A DNA stretch of 64,000 bases from Isoetes taiwanensis (taxonomy: Eukaryota > Streptophyta > Lycopodiopsida > Isoetales > Isoetaceae). Below, in pieces: positions 35,382 through 47,386 of this stretch (positions within the stretch are counted from its first letter, which is position 1; the number at the start of each line of letters is the position of its first letter). The notes beneath the pieces are model-generated. The model made no database searches, was not told the origin of the DNA, and saw only the letters and a program-made list of their open reading frames with translations. The DNA is taken from assembly GCA_021234155.1 (NCBI GenBank), contig JAJEKV010000066.1, positions 1,828,718 to 1,892,717 on the forward strand, given 5' to 3'. The translations under genes and the position numbers were made by a program.

Positions 35382-35680
35382 TTATGTCATCTTTCAGAAT
35401 AGTTGATTTTGTAGAGAATTTTACTCTTTTAGATTTGTGTTGCTCAAATTCATCATTCCAAACCTTGCTTGATTGAACAACCACAAGCTCCCAATCACCC
35501 ACATATTCTTTGTTCATGCTTTTCTTCCATTCTGCATCTAAGCAATTTGCAAAACAAGATAAACGTCTTACATGCAATTGTGTAGGGCATTCTACATTAA
35601 ATGCCTGGACTGAATGAATATTCCTTGTGTCCTCCACAGTCTCTGCTGCCCATAAGTTGTCCCACAACCATTCTAGAATT
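35382..35680 (-). pseudogene. Upstream half of the gene split by the 12.1-kb insertion
   Basis: Minus-strand frame, probably starting as an exon after the acceptor-like TTTAAATTCTAG near 35,676. It contains NIHSVQAFNVECPTQLHVRR, LSCFANCLDAEWKKSMNKEY and VGDWELVVVQ, then runs into the right TIR. The pattern of spaced Cys, acidic and YVxxWELV residues resembles the C-terminal regions of several repeated, transposon-like eukaryotic proteins. The frame continues at 23,242 once the insertion is removed. Confidence 0.6.
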
Positions 35681-35689
35681 TAAAAAAAA

Positions 35690-36961
35690 AAGGGAGATAA
35701 CTATGGACATTCATTATTCTGGTGTCTTCTTAATTCTTTTACACAGGTCATCAAATTCTTTTGCACAAGTCATCAAGAATGCCAAATACTGGTGTCAATT
35801 CCAGTGAAAGGATCGATAAAGAAATATACTTTGCACATGGTAGAAATCCACCCTTAGATCTTTTCCTTTTGTCAAATTAATAGAACAACCAATCTCGTGG
35901 CTTCCATTTTCAGATGAGCAAAAAATAGAAGCTCAAAATTCAGCACAATCCCTGGCTTTATCCATAATTCTGACAGCACAAACAATTTGGGTCCAGATAT
36001 TTGGTGAGAATGATATAGAGTAAGTTATCTAGCATATTATTGGTAGATGGGGGGAGTGGTCTAGATGTTAATTTTGGTGAATTAGCATGAGGAACTAAGT
36101 GAAAGCAAATTAATAATAAAGGAAGACAATAAAGGCAACCTATGATTTATAATTATGATGCTAAAAAGGCTTGCTAAATAAAAAGGGGGGGCTAAAGTTA
36201 GAGATATGTATAAATAGAAGCTGAAGTTCAACTACTCATATCTTCGCAACTAGAGATCTGATTGAAACAATTTTTACTATCCTGGAACTGTCTCAGAATC
36301 TAGTTTCTAAACATCGGTGGCACTTATAGTAGTTCATCCGTATGGGGGAGTAATGTCCAAAACATGATAGGAGTCAAAGATAACTGCTTTGCAAACATTA
36401 ACTGATATCAAAGAAACCATTATTTTTCCTAGAGCCTTAAAACCTGATCATCTTCAATATCCTATCAATGACCCTAAGCCTAATCATTGGAGTCTTGTGT
36501 TGAGAAACGCATGCTCGAGAAGAGGAGCTGCAAATTGGTTGGATGGATGCGACGTTCAGCAATTACCTTGCTGTGGTTTGCCCAGAAGTGCCATGTTGCA
36601 GCCGGCGTTTTTTTATTTTTTATGCAGGTGAACAGGGCATCTGAAAACTTAGAAAGAATCTCACCGGTCCACCAAAACAGAAACACGCGTGAATCGCAAA
36701 CTGGTATGTTGGAAATAAGACTGGAATTTCCACCAAACGCCAGCTTATGTTTGGTAGCCGGCTGGATTTCGGAGTTTTCGATCAGTAAATCGGCAGGCGG
36801 TGCCTGAACCGGCAGGCAGGCGCCTGCCAATTTTTCGGCCGGTTACTTAGCACGTAAACCCATACAGTACACCCATGAAATACACTTAAATCAAACCCCA
36901 AATCCTATGCCAACATAACCGTATATCATACCATCGTTTTTTTTCTCCTTTCTCTCTTGTG
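35690..36961. other. Spacer upstream of the COMMD4-like gene
   Basis: Short unassigned open frames on both strands (for example 36,480-36,830 minus). The last 150 bp before 36,962 probably hold the promoter and 5' UTR of the COMMD4-like gene (a CT-rich TTTTTTTCTCCTTTCTCTCTTG tract lies at about 36,936). Confidence 0.4.
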
Positions 36962-38912
36962 ATGAAGTTCCATTTATTCGGAGGATTAGATGCGCCCGAT
37001 TGGATCCTTGCAGATATCATCACCCTTTCCAAACTAGTATGTTCATGTTTCTTTACTGCTTTGCTTTTAACTTTGATCTTTTTCAGGATTACTAAATGTT
37101 TGGTGCTCGCTTGCAGTCTGTGACGAAAATAAGATTGCTTCTGCTTGAAATAGTACGTCGAATTCTTGAGGATGGCTTTGACGTGGGTGATGTTTTACTT
37201 TGTTTCTCAATACAATAATGGCCCTTGTGTCTCACGCCATCTCTTCGTTCTGCAGTATGAGAAGGTCTTGAATTTCGCCAAGGATTCTTCTCTTGGTAGG
37301 TTTTCATTGTTCTTATGGAAGTGGACGTCTCTATGTGTAACTAAAGGCTTTCTAACAAGATTTTTATTTTTTAAATATAGATACATCTGATTTAAAGGCT
37401 TGCATAGCAACGTTACATTTTTTCATCTCTACTGCTGCAAAATATGATGTTGATGACGTAACAGTCTCGCGTGAACTGCAGCAACTTGGCCTTTCCCAAA
37501 GGTTGGTTCAGGATATGCAAGCTTAGAAGATAAATAAATAGCAAGAATGTTGATTGTGCTTTACTTAGCCTTGAATAGACCAGTTGGAATTACAGGTATT
37601 GCAGACCTAAATCACGGACAGTCAAAATTTAGAATCCTACTGTCTTAGTTTGAAATTTGTGTGATTGGACATGCCCTTAAACTCTTAGAGGTAGCATTTT
37701 AAGGTGTGTGATTAGTAGTTTAATTGTCAGCCATGATGCTGACCGTACTGGAACTGAACATGGTTTAGCTTTGAACATTGGCTCCTTCCAAGCTATGGAA
37801 GGAGCACCTGAACTATAATTTGGAATAAAAAAAGGCATATAAGTTGGGTCTTAAAGGTATGTTTCATAGATCTTCCTTTTCTTCTTTTTAGTGCCAAGAT
37901 GTCAAAGGGATATATGTTTGGTTCATTATTTCTGCACATCATCACACTTAATGAAAATTGTAATCATGCATAGGAACATGTTGGTGATGCAGAGCATACA
38001 GATTGCTTTTGTAGAGCTTACTGTGAGAACAAAGCATCACTACAATCGAATCTTTTGCGGGCGTCTATTCAAAGTGAGTGATCCTAATTTCTACTTATCA
38101 AACATGATCTTATATCACACTGACCAAAAGTTTATTGTGATGTTTAATTTTGCAATGATTGCATTGTGAAATATACCGACGAAATGTGTTTGTAGTTTGT
38201 GCAACATGTGATGTTCAGATTCTTGCCTCCTTGTTATAGATTCCAACCTCATATATGGACGTTTCCTGTCGGTATTGATCCTTATTCCTGCAGGTTTGTG
38301 GCTTATGGTTCATTCCTCTGGGTTCTACACCCAGTCTTGCTAATACAGTCATTCCAATCTCATAGCTATTGCCAAATTCCAGTATGCATGTTTATAATCA
38401 TGAATATGCATCGTGCTTTTCCTCCCAATAATGATTTCAGCATCACGTCTTCATATGTAGAAGCAAACATGTGCTGTCAAAATTTGGAGGCCAGCGAGAG
38501 TTCAAGAGGCGTGGTGAATATGAATATAGTTGGACCACAGAAAGAAATGGAATCATTAATCAGCTTAATTCTTTTGAATCAGAATACGCTTGCTAAAGAA
38601 TTATTTTGCTTGATTTCAAATCTGCATGCTGGAATATATGTTTAACAGTCATATGATATTTTATAGTGCCAGCTTTGGCCATTACTGCATGGCAAACTCG
38701 ACTTGAAGAGCCAAAAACCGTGATTTTGAAGCTTTGAAATGATAACAAACAGGAAAATGGAGGAGATATTTTAATAAGCCTTACGTCTGAGAAATTTCAT
38801 ATTCTCTTACAAGGTTAGTCTGTTCGTATAAACACGAAGTTGTAGCATTTCTCTTAGTTGTTGATTTCCTGCAGAGTTGAAAACAGCTAGGACATTGATG
38901 GAGGAAATATAA
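36962..38912 (+). CDS. COMMD4: COMM domain-containing protein 4-like gene, possibly damaged
   Basis: Exons with canonical GT-AG borders give an N-terminal helical domain: 36,962-37,036 (MKFHLFGGLDAPDWILADII), 37,117-37,182 (SVTKIRLLLLEIVRRILEDG), 37,256-37,295 (YEKVLNFAKDSS) and 37,381 to about 37,505 (KACIATLHFFISTAAKYDVD, then LQQLGL). About 37,995-38,073 gives CFCRAYCENKASLQSNLL. The COMM-domain end is ILISLTSEKFHILLQ (to 38,813) plus ELKTARTLMEEI, stop (38,875-38,912). This matches COMMD4 along its length; COMMD proteins form the ring of the Commander endosomal-recycling complex. The segment in between is unclear, and WQTRLEEPKTVILKL is followed in frame by TGA (38,735-38,737). Either an exon border is misread or the gene has decayed. 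Confidence 0.72.
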
Positions 38913-41900
38913 AGCAGTTGTTGAATTCAGAGGTGCCGTTAACATCAAGATGTTCCAAGTGTTGGGGTTCAGGAAGTTCAAACTGTATTTTAGTTTTTGA
39001 TAAATACCAGAACCACGGCTTCATTCATGCTGCAAAAAATTCAGATGATGTTCAATTGATAGAGTGGTAATATGATAGGATTTACGGAAGTGTAGGCAAT
39101 TGTTAAGATGGCGGTTGTAGTCGTAAGCTTAGATATACCCCATTCTTGAGGACTCTTGCTGTTATTGTCAACCAAAAGTTGACTATTTACTCCATCCATC
39201 TGGCCAAAGCTGGAAAAGGTTTGGATTTTTATGATGGCCTGGCAAACATATTAGCCAGAATTCTGAACCTTCGATTTTAGTTTTAAAATGTATAATTGTA
39301 TAGACAAACATGCTACATCTGTTATTTCAGACATCTAAATTCAGATGAATCTATATATCATCTATATCTCATATGCATATGCAAGAATGCTTTTGTGGAC
39401 TCCCTCGTGCCAGTAGACTGGGCTGAGGCTTATGGTCTTCAAATATAATTGCTTGGTCTGGATCAATGTTTCAAGCAACTCTTTTTAATGAGGAGAGATA
39501 AAGAGGAGCTCCATCAGATTCCTACATCACTCATTGTCTCATGAAATGGATTGGATTTTCCCCTGTTAGTAGAGTCAATTGGGCCATTTTTGGAGGTGTT
39601 CCCGGAACCATACCGTTCCATACCATTCCTTTTCTCTGTTCTTATAGAGCATGCTATTCCTGATTTATATGAAAATGGGAGCCTTAACTGTGCAATTTTG
39701 GCGAGTTTATTCCAAGATAGAAGTATCTCACAAGTGGAGCAGTACTAGGCTATATGTAGGCATATATTAAACAAGGTGGTGACGCACAAGGGGTTGCCCT
39801 CTACACAAATCAATATCGAGGCCTGCCTACCCACATCCAAGATTAGGTTCGTTTGCTTCTTTGTGTTTTGAAGTTCTTATAATGTTTGTAGATCTTCTAG
39901 ACTTCAGTACCTTTCTGGAACTAGTCTTTCTAGGAGCACTCTTTTTAAAGTTCTTGGAGCTATTAAGCATAGCTTCATCCATATTTTAAGCAGATTATTT
40001 ATTATATCAGTGGTAAAGTAAAGAACAAATGCTAGCCGCTGATTAAAGAACAAATGCTAGCCGCTGATGGAAGAACCTGCATTGGGTTTTCCTCCCCATC
40101 CTCTTCTTCCGAAATGTGACGATTGCATCTTTGTCTCCATGCCTCCATGCAAATCAAGGACTAGCTATTGTAGGGAAGACATTGAGCATTATGATAGAAG
40201 TTGTCTTTTACAGGAGAATCAGATCTGTCGCGATTGGGGACAAAGTACCTGAGGCAGTTCATCTTATTTATTTGCAAAATTTATTCTGATGCATTTTCAT
40301 TCTTTTAAAAAGCAAAACATAGAATGATAGGTGTCAAGATGATGAATCCAAATGTGTCGCAGCGAAGCAGCAAGTAGATCCTAAAATATTTTCTAAGAAT
40401 TGACGTTTGAGGCAAAATTGCAAAACTTGACGACTTTAAAGAAGGGCACCAATCTGGAATTCGGACTGCATATGACCAAGCAAGAACCACATGAGGCTTT
40501 TCGATTTGAGCTTCTATCTTCTGCACTGTTTTTCTTTTATGAATTCCTTCTTGATATTGTAGTCCTCAAGGAGGGAGCCATGTTATTTTTCGGCGAAGAT
40601 GGGGCGTTGCAATACTGACAGACATCAAAACATTGCCCAACACAAAAGCATGAAATAGATTGCTTCCAGCTTCCGAAGCTCCCATGGACAATAAATGGAG
40701 TGTCAGGTAGGCTTTGAAACATCATGGATCATCGCCCTTCATCCTCAAATTCAGTTCAATACCACACCACGGTACCAAATCATGTAAAATCATAAACTAC
40801 AAAACTTTAATTTACTTAAGGTAACTGCCTAATCAGCTCCATAAGTACTAAACCCACAACACCCATTCTTACAGAGCTACGCCATTAAGTGGTCATATAT
40901 CTTAGAAAAATCCATAATACACAAATTAATAGATTCACAAGCCATAACAAGTAGATCATATCAGACCATTACAAACCTATATTAACTAAATGCATTCTTT
41001 ACATTTGTAGCCAAAAGCCTAAGACCCAGCAGCCAAAAAGTAAGCTACAAAGTAGGACTAGATGTACAACATTAATCAAACATCCACTATGACGAAGCCT
41101 AAAACTAGCGGTACAACCCTAACAACCTCATCTATCAACATATTAATGCATATGCAACCAAGCTGGAGACCAACAAGATAACAGACCAGCATGTTCCAAA
41201 ACTAGGCTATCTAAGAGACTAGCAACCAACATACCTATATTATCCCAAAAAAACCTCTGACTGCAAGGCACCACTGTACTGGGGTCTCCCATACTATTTA
41301 ATCCTGATTAGCATCTTGAAATACATTTACCACTTCCCAGTACTTAATTTATTAACAGCCGAGAATTTAAACCATTTCAACACAGCATGAACATTTGTGA
41401 ATACAATACTCGAAACAGATCACAAGAGCTTATCCTTTAATGTAGGTCAAACAACCTTTATTTCTAACAAACATATTATTTTGCAGCTCTAATTGCATAG
41501 CTCAAAGAAACGATTTCAAGGATAGGAATACAAAATAAAATCTTACTCTATTCTTTATCCCCAAGGTATCAGATCAAACCTGCATTGATGGGAGTGGCAC
41601 ATGCATCAGCATCTGTTTTGCAGCTTCAACCTTTCGTTTCTTGAAGAAGATACTTCCATTTGGACATCTAGGTGAAAACATCCATCTACATGGCCATTCT
41701 CCCAAATCTTACAGACAACCACAAGCTTTCCAAACTGTTTCTGAGCACCAAAGATGCTTCACAATAGACTTGGAATGCCATTGTATTCTTTACAGCGTCT
41801 GCTACAAAAACGACCCTCATCCTTTAAATGGAAAGCCATCATCATTAACAGGGCTTTTCCCTTGTCAACATAAGAAACATGCTTATAAGCCTTGCATGAA

Positions 41901-44265
41901 CCAGTAATTATGTTGCCTGTTAACTAGTCTTAGAAACAGATAAATAGAAAGAGGCAGTCGTTTGAGCATCAACGCATCTCTGCAAACCAAATTTATCAAA
42001 CGACCATTTGGGCGCCAAATTGCAAAGCACTTCAGCCAAAAATACAGACAATTCCACAACAAAAAAAACCCACCTGCATGTGCATCTTACTCCATGGTCT
42101 ATCAGAGAGGATCTAGAAAATAAATTCATGCCTAAAATATTAGGAATGTGGGGAAAAAAAAGTTTGTAGTGCCAAATGTGGAATGGAAGCAAGACAATAA
42201 TTCGAAGAAGCTCATACAATCCACAAAAGTTAGGAGTGAAACCATTCAAATCTGAAGGCAAACCTATGAATTGTTTATGTTTATGTATGACTGGATGTAT
42301 TCCGACAATGTATTTGAAGATTTAAAAATGTATTGCAATGTTTCGACCTCCTGACATAAGCTAAATCCTAGTTTCTAAATGATATATTTTTTGGGTGATA
42401 ATTTATGCAGATGTAGCAGAGGTCGTTAGGGAGATATAACCGTTTTTAAGTGCTACTTATAGCAATGGCTTATAGGTGCATTTGATCTTAGCTGGCCAAT
42501 GCTTGCTTTGCTAGATTATAGACTAGGTTTGAGCTCAAAAGGTATATCTTTCTGCTAGGTACGCTTGATGATATATTTATTGCTTGCCCGAATGCTGTAT
42601 TCAATGATGTTCTAGATAGGTAATAATTGCTATCTCAATTAGAAAGTAGTAGGTTAGTTCCGTAGCTATGCTAAGTCTAGGGTCCATATTTAGTTGTAAA
42701 CTAATTTCTCTCTCTTTCTCAACAAATACAAATCTACATGTTTTCTTGGCCCCTTAAATGTTCCCTTCATGAGGGCAATCCTTCGTGCGAGAGCACCTTG
42801 TTTTATTCGTTCCTTTTTGCATTAATTTCCTTTGCCTATCTATATACTTAGTAAAAATTCAAAGCCAGAAAGTAAGAATTAAACATTCTCAAATGTTTAT
42901 TGCCATTGGGATGTGCAAGTTAAATTTTATGGTAGATGGATCTCGAAATAATATATGCTCATAACTTGAGCTACAGAGGTCAAATTCAGATGATCTTGGT
43001 TGCTTTAGAAAGCTTATGTGGAGAGCTTTCCATTGACATATGATTTGACCCAAATCTATCAAGATAGATACCTGCTTTTTGTACTTTTCAATAGGATACC
43101 TTTTTGCAAAGTGCATATCATGCAGATTTGATGGTGATATGTTTTTTATTATAACTTTTGAATTCGGATTCTGTTTTGAATATTTTTTATTGCGTTGGAA
43201 AGCTCTCTCTGCGACCTTTCTGATGATATATAATATGCTCATATGTGATTAAGGTTTTTGGGTGAAAGCATCGAATTTTCGGGCGGATTTGTTGTGGTTT
43301 TGCACCACACTACTTGATTCTCTGCCCAGCTGATCATTCTGTTCTGTCCTTTGTCCTGCATCATTGTAGTGCAATAAGCTTTCATGAAGATATTGCAGAG
43401 ATGATGTTATTGAAGAGATGATGTTATTGTAGACGTGTTTTGTACCAGAAAAAAAAATAAAACTAACTTTTTGTTTTGGTGTGTGAGATAATGTTTTTTT
43501 TTTTTTGAAAAATAAATAAAAAATCAAAAAGCATTGCCAAATTTCAACTTTTCCAAATCATATGGGTGTGCACCGACAAATTTAAGGAATATGAAATTTG
43601 ACCTTGTATGCTTTCAAATTTGAGGAATATGAAGTTTGACCATGTATGCTTTCAAATTATATGGATGTGGCACCAAAAGTCTTGAGGAATTTGAAATTTG
43701 ACATTCAACCATGTAAGCTTCCAAATTATATGGATGTGCACTGGAAATCTTGAGGAATATAAAATTTGATCTTGTATGCCAGTAGGTGCTCTTTTATTTG
43801 TTGCAATTCTATTACTCCACACTAAGATGAAGGGCTAAAGCATGGAGTCTTTTGCCTACGATTGTCCTTGTAAAATTGTATAGTAATGGCTTCTTGGTAG
43901 ATAGTCGTGATATTGTAGGAAATGAAAAACAAGGGATTCATCTCAATGATCTTCTTTGTAGTTTCAACTCAATGATCTCAATAAGAATGGCTTTCTAGTA
44001 ATTTTCCAAGACATTAATGATATTTTAGTGATTTTAGGACAAAAGGTCGCCAGCATTTTGCCTTATAAGGGCAGGTTGTTCAGCTTTCATTTTCTGGAAC
44101 ATTGCTACTTGGACTGGCTTAAATCAACTAGTTAAGATACCTGTTCTTTGCTCGCTTCGCTTTCCCACTTTGTAATCCTTGCTGCATGATCTCCAACTTC
44201 CAATGACCACCATAACTTCACCATGGTAAAAGGTGGCAAGAATGTTTGCATTTGCAAATTCTCTT
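38913..44265. other. 5.3 kb without a recognised gene
   Basis: Several open frames of 60-117 codons lie here (39,551-39,748; 40,067-40,252; 41,641-41,907; 41,920-42,261 minus; 42,889-43,242 minus), none with a motif I know. On the minus strand near 41,585-41,660, CPNGSIFFKKRKVEAAKQML ends at a donor-like GT and looks like a real exon of an unidentified gene. A minisatellite lies at 43,553-43,780. Confidence 0.4.
43553..43780. repeat. Imperfect minisatellite, about 60-bp unit
   Basis: Three to four diverged copies of CAAATTATATGGATGTGCAC ... TTGAGGAATATGAAATTTGA ... CTTGTATGC run head to tail. Confidence 0.8.
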
Positions 44266-46490
44266 TTACATTGACAGATATATAAAATCAGTTCCACCAC
44301 GTCTAATCTCCCATAATTCTAGATGCACATCACGTTCATATTCCTTAATGTATTTATCAATTTTATCCATGGATAGCTTCTTTCCAACAAAACCGTCCTC
44401 TTCCCTGTTCTGTTTCTCAAAAGTTGGTGATCTGCAAGCTGTAAGAAGACAGTGTTCCATTAATTAAGTTTCCCTAAGAAGGTAGCTAATTTGAATGCCA
44501 TTACCATTTTCAATAGGAGCTTCCACCTTGAATAATGCACGAAAATGATCATACCCATTGGCTACCACGTCAAGATCGTCCATGCTAAAGTTATAGCGTT
44601 TTTCTAGAGCCAAAAAAAGAGCCTGAAAAGAGACTTAATCAAAAATAATTTACATTCAAAACCATATCAGGAGATATGCGGATGACTTTCATGTACTTTT
44701 GGCATTGCTAACTAAGATAATTCATGCAAAAACTATAGGGCACTCAATTTTATATATTTATGTCATTTACAATACAGCAATTTCTGATTCACTGCTAATA
44801 TGTACCTTAGAAGATCCAGGTGGTATTAGCTTCTTGAGCACATTGAAGAATGCATCTGTGAGTTCATTGCAGTATACAACATCTGCTGCAAAGAAAAACT
44901 GGACACCTTCCAGAGCCTCTTTGTCCACTTCATTCCAGCCATATGTGTCCCCATGCCTGGTTAGGAACTAAATCTGGGCATTATGCCAGAAATTTAGAGA
45001 GCAAATCTAAATACAGCAAAAGCATTGACAATGGGAATCAAGCCATACAATAGGGTACAAACTTTTAGAAACCACCCAGTAGTAGCATGCTACCTTGCTT
45101 GGTGTAGTGGAGGCCAGGAGTCTTTCCAGTCCAATTCCCGAACTCTGACACTTGATTCACCATGCTTAAGCAAATGCGAGTTCCGTATGACATTTCGATA
45201 ACAGTTATCCAGGACATCTGGACCCTTGTCTACAATCAATGAGAACGATGTGAAATAAACAATATTAACTCATGTTTAAGCATGATGCCTTTGTTACCTG
45301 TAACATAAACCAGCCTGAAAGACCTAGCCAGTACAATTCCAACAAATCCTGTAAAATTCAACAATGTGGATGTAGATGGAAAGATCCTTATTTGAAATTA
45401 TAGATGCTGCTTTCAACAATCTTTACATTTTGCGGCAAATCCTCTGCATTTACTTTCCTAGAATATTGACAACTTACCTGTACCTGCACCTAACTCCAAT
45501 CCTATGGCATCATTGAAGTAGACTGATTTGTGCTGCATGTGTATTATAAAATCCGCTAGCAGCAATGCCCCTTTCCAAATCTAGATGCAGATACAATAAA
45601 AATACTCAACGCACGAATTCCCTTCGTAAGATGAACTAGCCAATCCATATTAGGTATCCTCACCTATTCCACCTCTGCACTTTAAATACTATAGAGTTTG
45701 TATATAGACAAAGTTGCCCACAGCAATCATGTAGTTATATACATGCATTCTCTAAGTATTCCACACAATAGGAACAGTGATACCTGTAATCCTACATCAG
45801 ACAGGTAGGTTTCCATGTTGTGATAAATAGTAATCCTGCGATCTTGAACTCCTGCAAAGTTGAGAACTTAATAAAAAAGATGCCAACGTAAGCTTCCTTG
45901 TAATTACAAGTAATTTGAACTTCAAAGCATTTCATATATCCATTTAACCAAACTAAAGGAATAGTATAGCATATTGGTTAAATGATGAAAACGAAATTTG
46001 TCAAAAGGACATTCGGCCCTATGAATAACAAGCTTCTTGACATAATATTAATAACGAAAATGCCACCTTTTGACCGCCTTCAATTCTAGCATGGCTGTAA
46101 CCAGAAGAATACAAGCCACGGGGAAAGGAAAATCGAAACAAAGTACGAATTATAATTTAGTCCTTGATTCAACATACTTGCAACTTGTTTGTAGTTTGGA
46201 CGTCGAGGTAGAACTAGGTCTCCCCCGTCATCGACATAGACTTGTCCAGGAGCGTCCATTTGTTCCATCTCTTGGGCGACACAGACACTGTCGTTATGTT
46301 CATCTACGACTGAAGAAAGAAAAACCCACCAGATGTTTTAGCAGCAGAAAGTAGAATTGCAAGAAAAATAATGGTGAAGCTGTTTACTTGTAAAGGTGGA
46401 AGGGACGCCAGGCCTGCAGCCAAGATGCACTTCGCTCAACACTAAGACCTCCTCCGTCCAGTCCACCATAACTTGAACTCTTGGTTTCAT
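44266..46490 (-). CDS. METTL22: METTL22-like protein methyltransferase, nine exons, intact
   Basis: Nine exons with GT-AG introns and consistent phases join to 1,035 nt (344 residues): 46,388-46,490; 46,178-46,309; 45,784-45,851; 45,478-45,580; 45,298-45,348; 45,094-45,229; 44,806-44,956; 44,505-44,622; 44,266-44,438. Landmarks are VLSEVHLGCRPG near the start, GLQIWKGALLLADFIIH, SAM-binding motif I LELGAGTG (across exons 4-5), VRELDWKDSWPP, FFFAADVVYCNELTDAFFNV (post II) and LEKRYNFSMDDLDVV. This is the METTL22 branch of seven-beta-strand lysine methyltransferases (METTL21/VCP-KMT group). Human METTL22 methylates KIN17; the plant substrate is unknown. No stop or frameshift is seen. It is the clearest working gene here. 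Confidence 0.9.
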
Positions 46491-47386
46491 TTTCTAAAAA
46501 GACCACTTTTCTACAATATATGTGGCATATTTGGTGTGAGCTTTTTAGTAATTCACTTATTATAAATTAACACTGTGTTCTTGCAGTTGACATCATTTGT
46601 GTGCAGCGAAAGAAATTGTAGACCAGCTTTTTGGTGTTGCTTATGCATGTTCAAATGCAAATTCATTAGAGGAACATTTGTGTTGTGGATCTGTCCTTGT
46701 AACACAACTACATATTCAATCAAGAACTTGCCTATAGCACCTCCACAAAAATAGTGTTATAGCTTGAAACTTCAATCACTTGATTTGCACCAGATGTATA
46801 ACTTGAAACGTTGCCATTTGAGACATCCCTTAGAGTATATACTAACCTATCACGGCCACGTCACTATACATGTCTCAACAGCCGACTTGTACAAGGTCAG
46901 AGTATCCCAACATGTCCCACGTGTTGGCCTACACGTTGGAAAGGGGCAACACCTTATCTTATCCATCTTATATAACAAGTTATATAACTTATCCATCTTG
47001 AAGAAGCTCTTCATCTGCCTCTTCATCTGCAAAATGAACAAATCTAACCGCAAATTCAACTTCAAAACTATCTTAAAGCCTCGTGGCTCTGACTTAAATT
47101 CTTGGCCCAAATTCACCACTGAACCGTGCTCAGGCTTGAGAACGCCATAAGTAGGCATCTTTGGCTCACCTCAATTCTGAGAAGCTAATAGAGCACACTC
47201 TATCTTCTCCATGGTTTCTGTTGACATTTTAACAAAAAAAAGATATGAACCATCATTCAATTAAATTGGGGTTGTGTCTTAATTTTGGGACAAATTTTAT
47301 AACATGTTCGAATTCACCTATCTTATTTCAAAATTACAAAAGCGCATATCATACTACTTATGGAGTAAACAACATTTCATAACATA
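46491..47386. other. Upstream region of the METTL22-like gene
   Basis: No gene recognised. The promoter and 5' UTR of the minus-strand METTL22-like gene should lie in the first few hundred bases. A poly-A run lies near 47,232. Confidence 0.4.

Noticed and set aside
22853-35680. The two minus-strand pieces flanking the 12.1-kb insert as separate genes
   Set aside because: They join in frame after removing the insert and one TTAT, so they are one interrupted gene.
37891-38169. 92-codon frame as a gene of its own
   Set aside because: It overlaps the COMMD4-like exon in another frame. The CFCRAYCENKASLQ frame matches the family and the longer frame does not.
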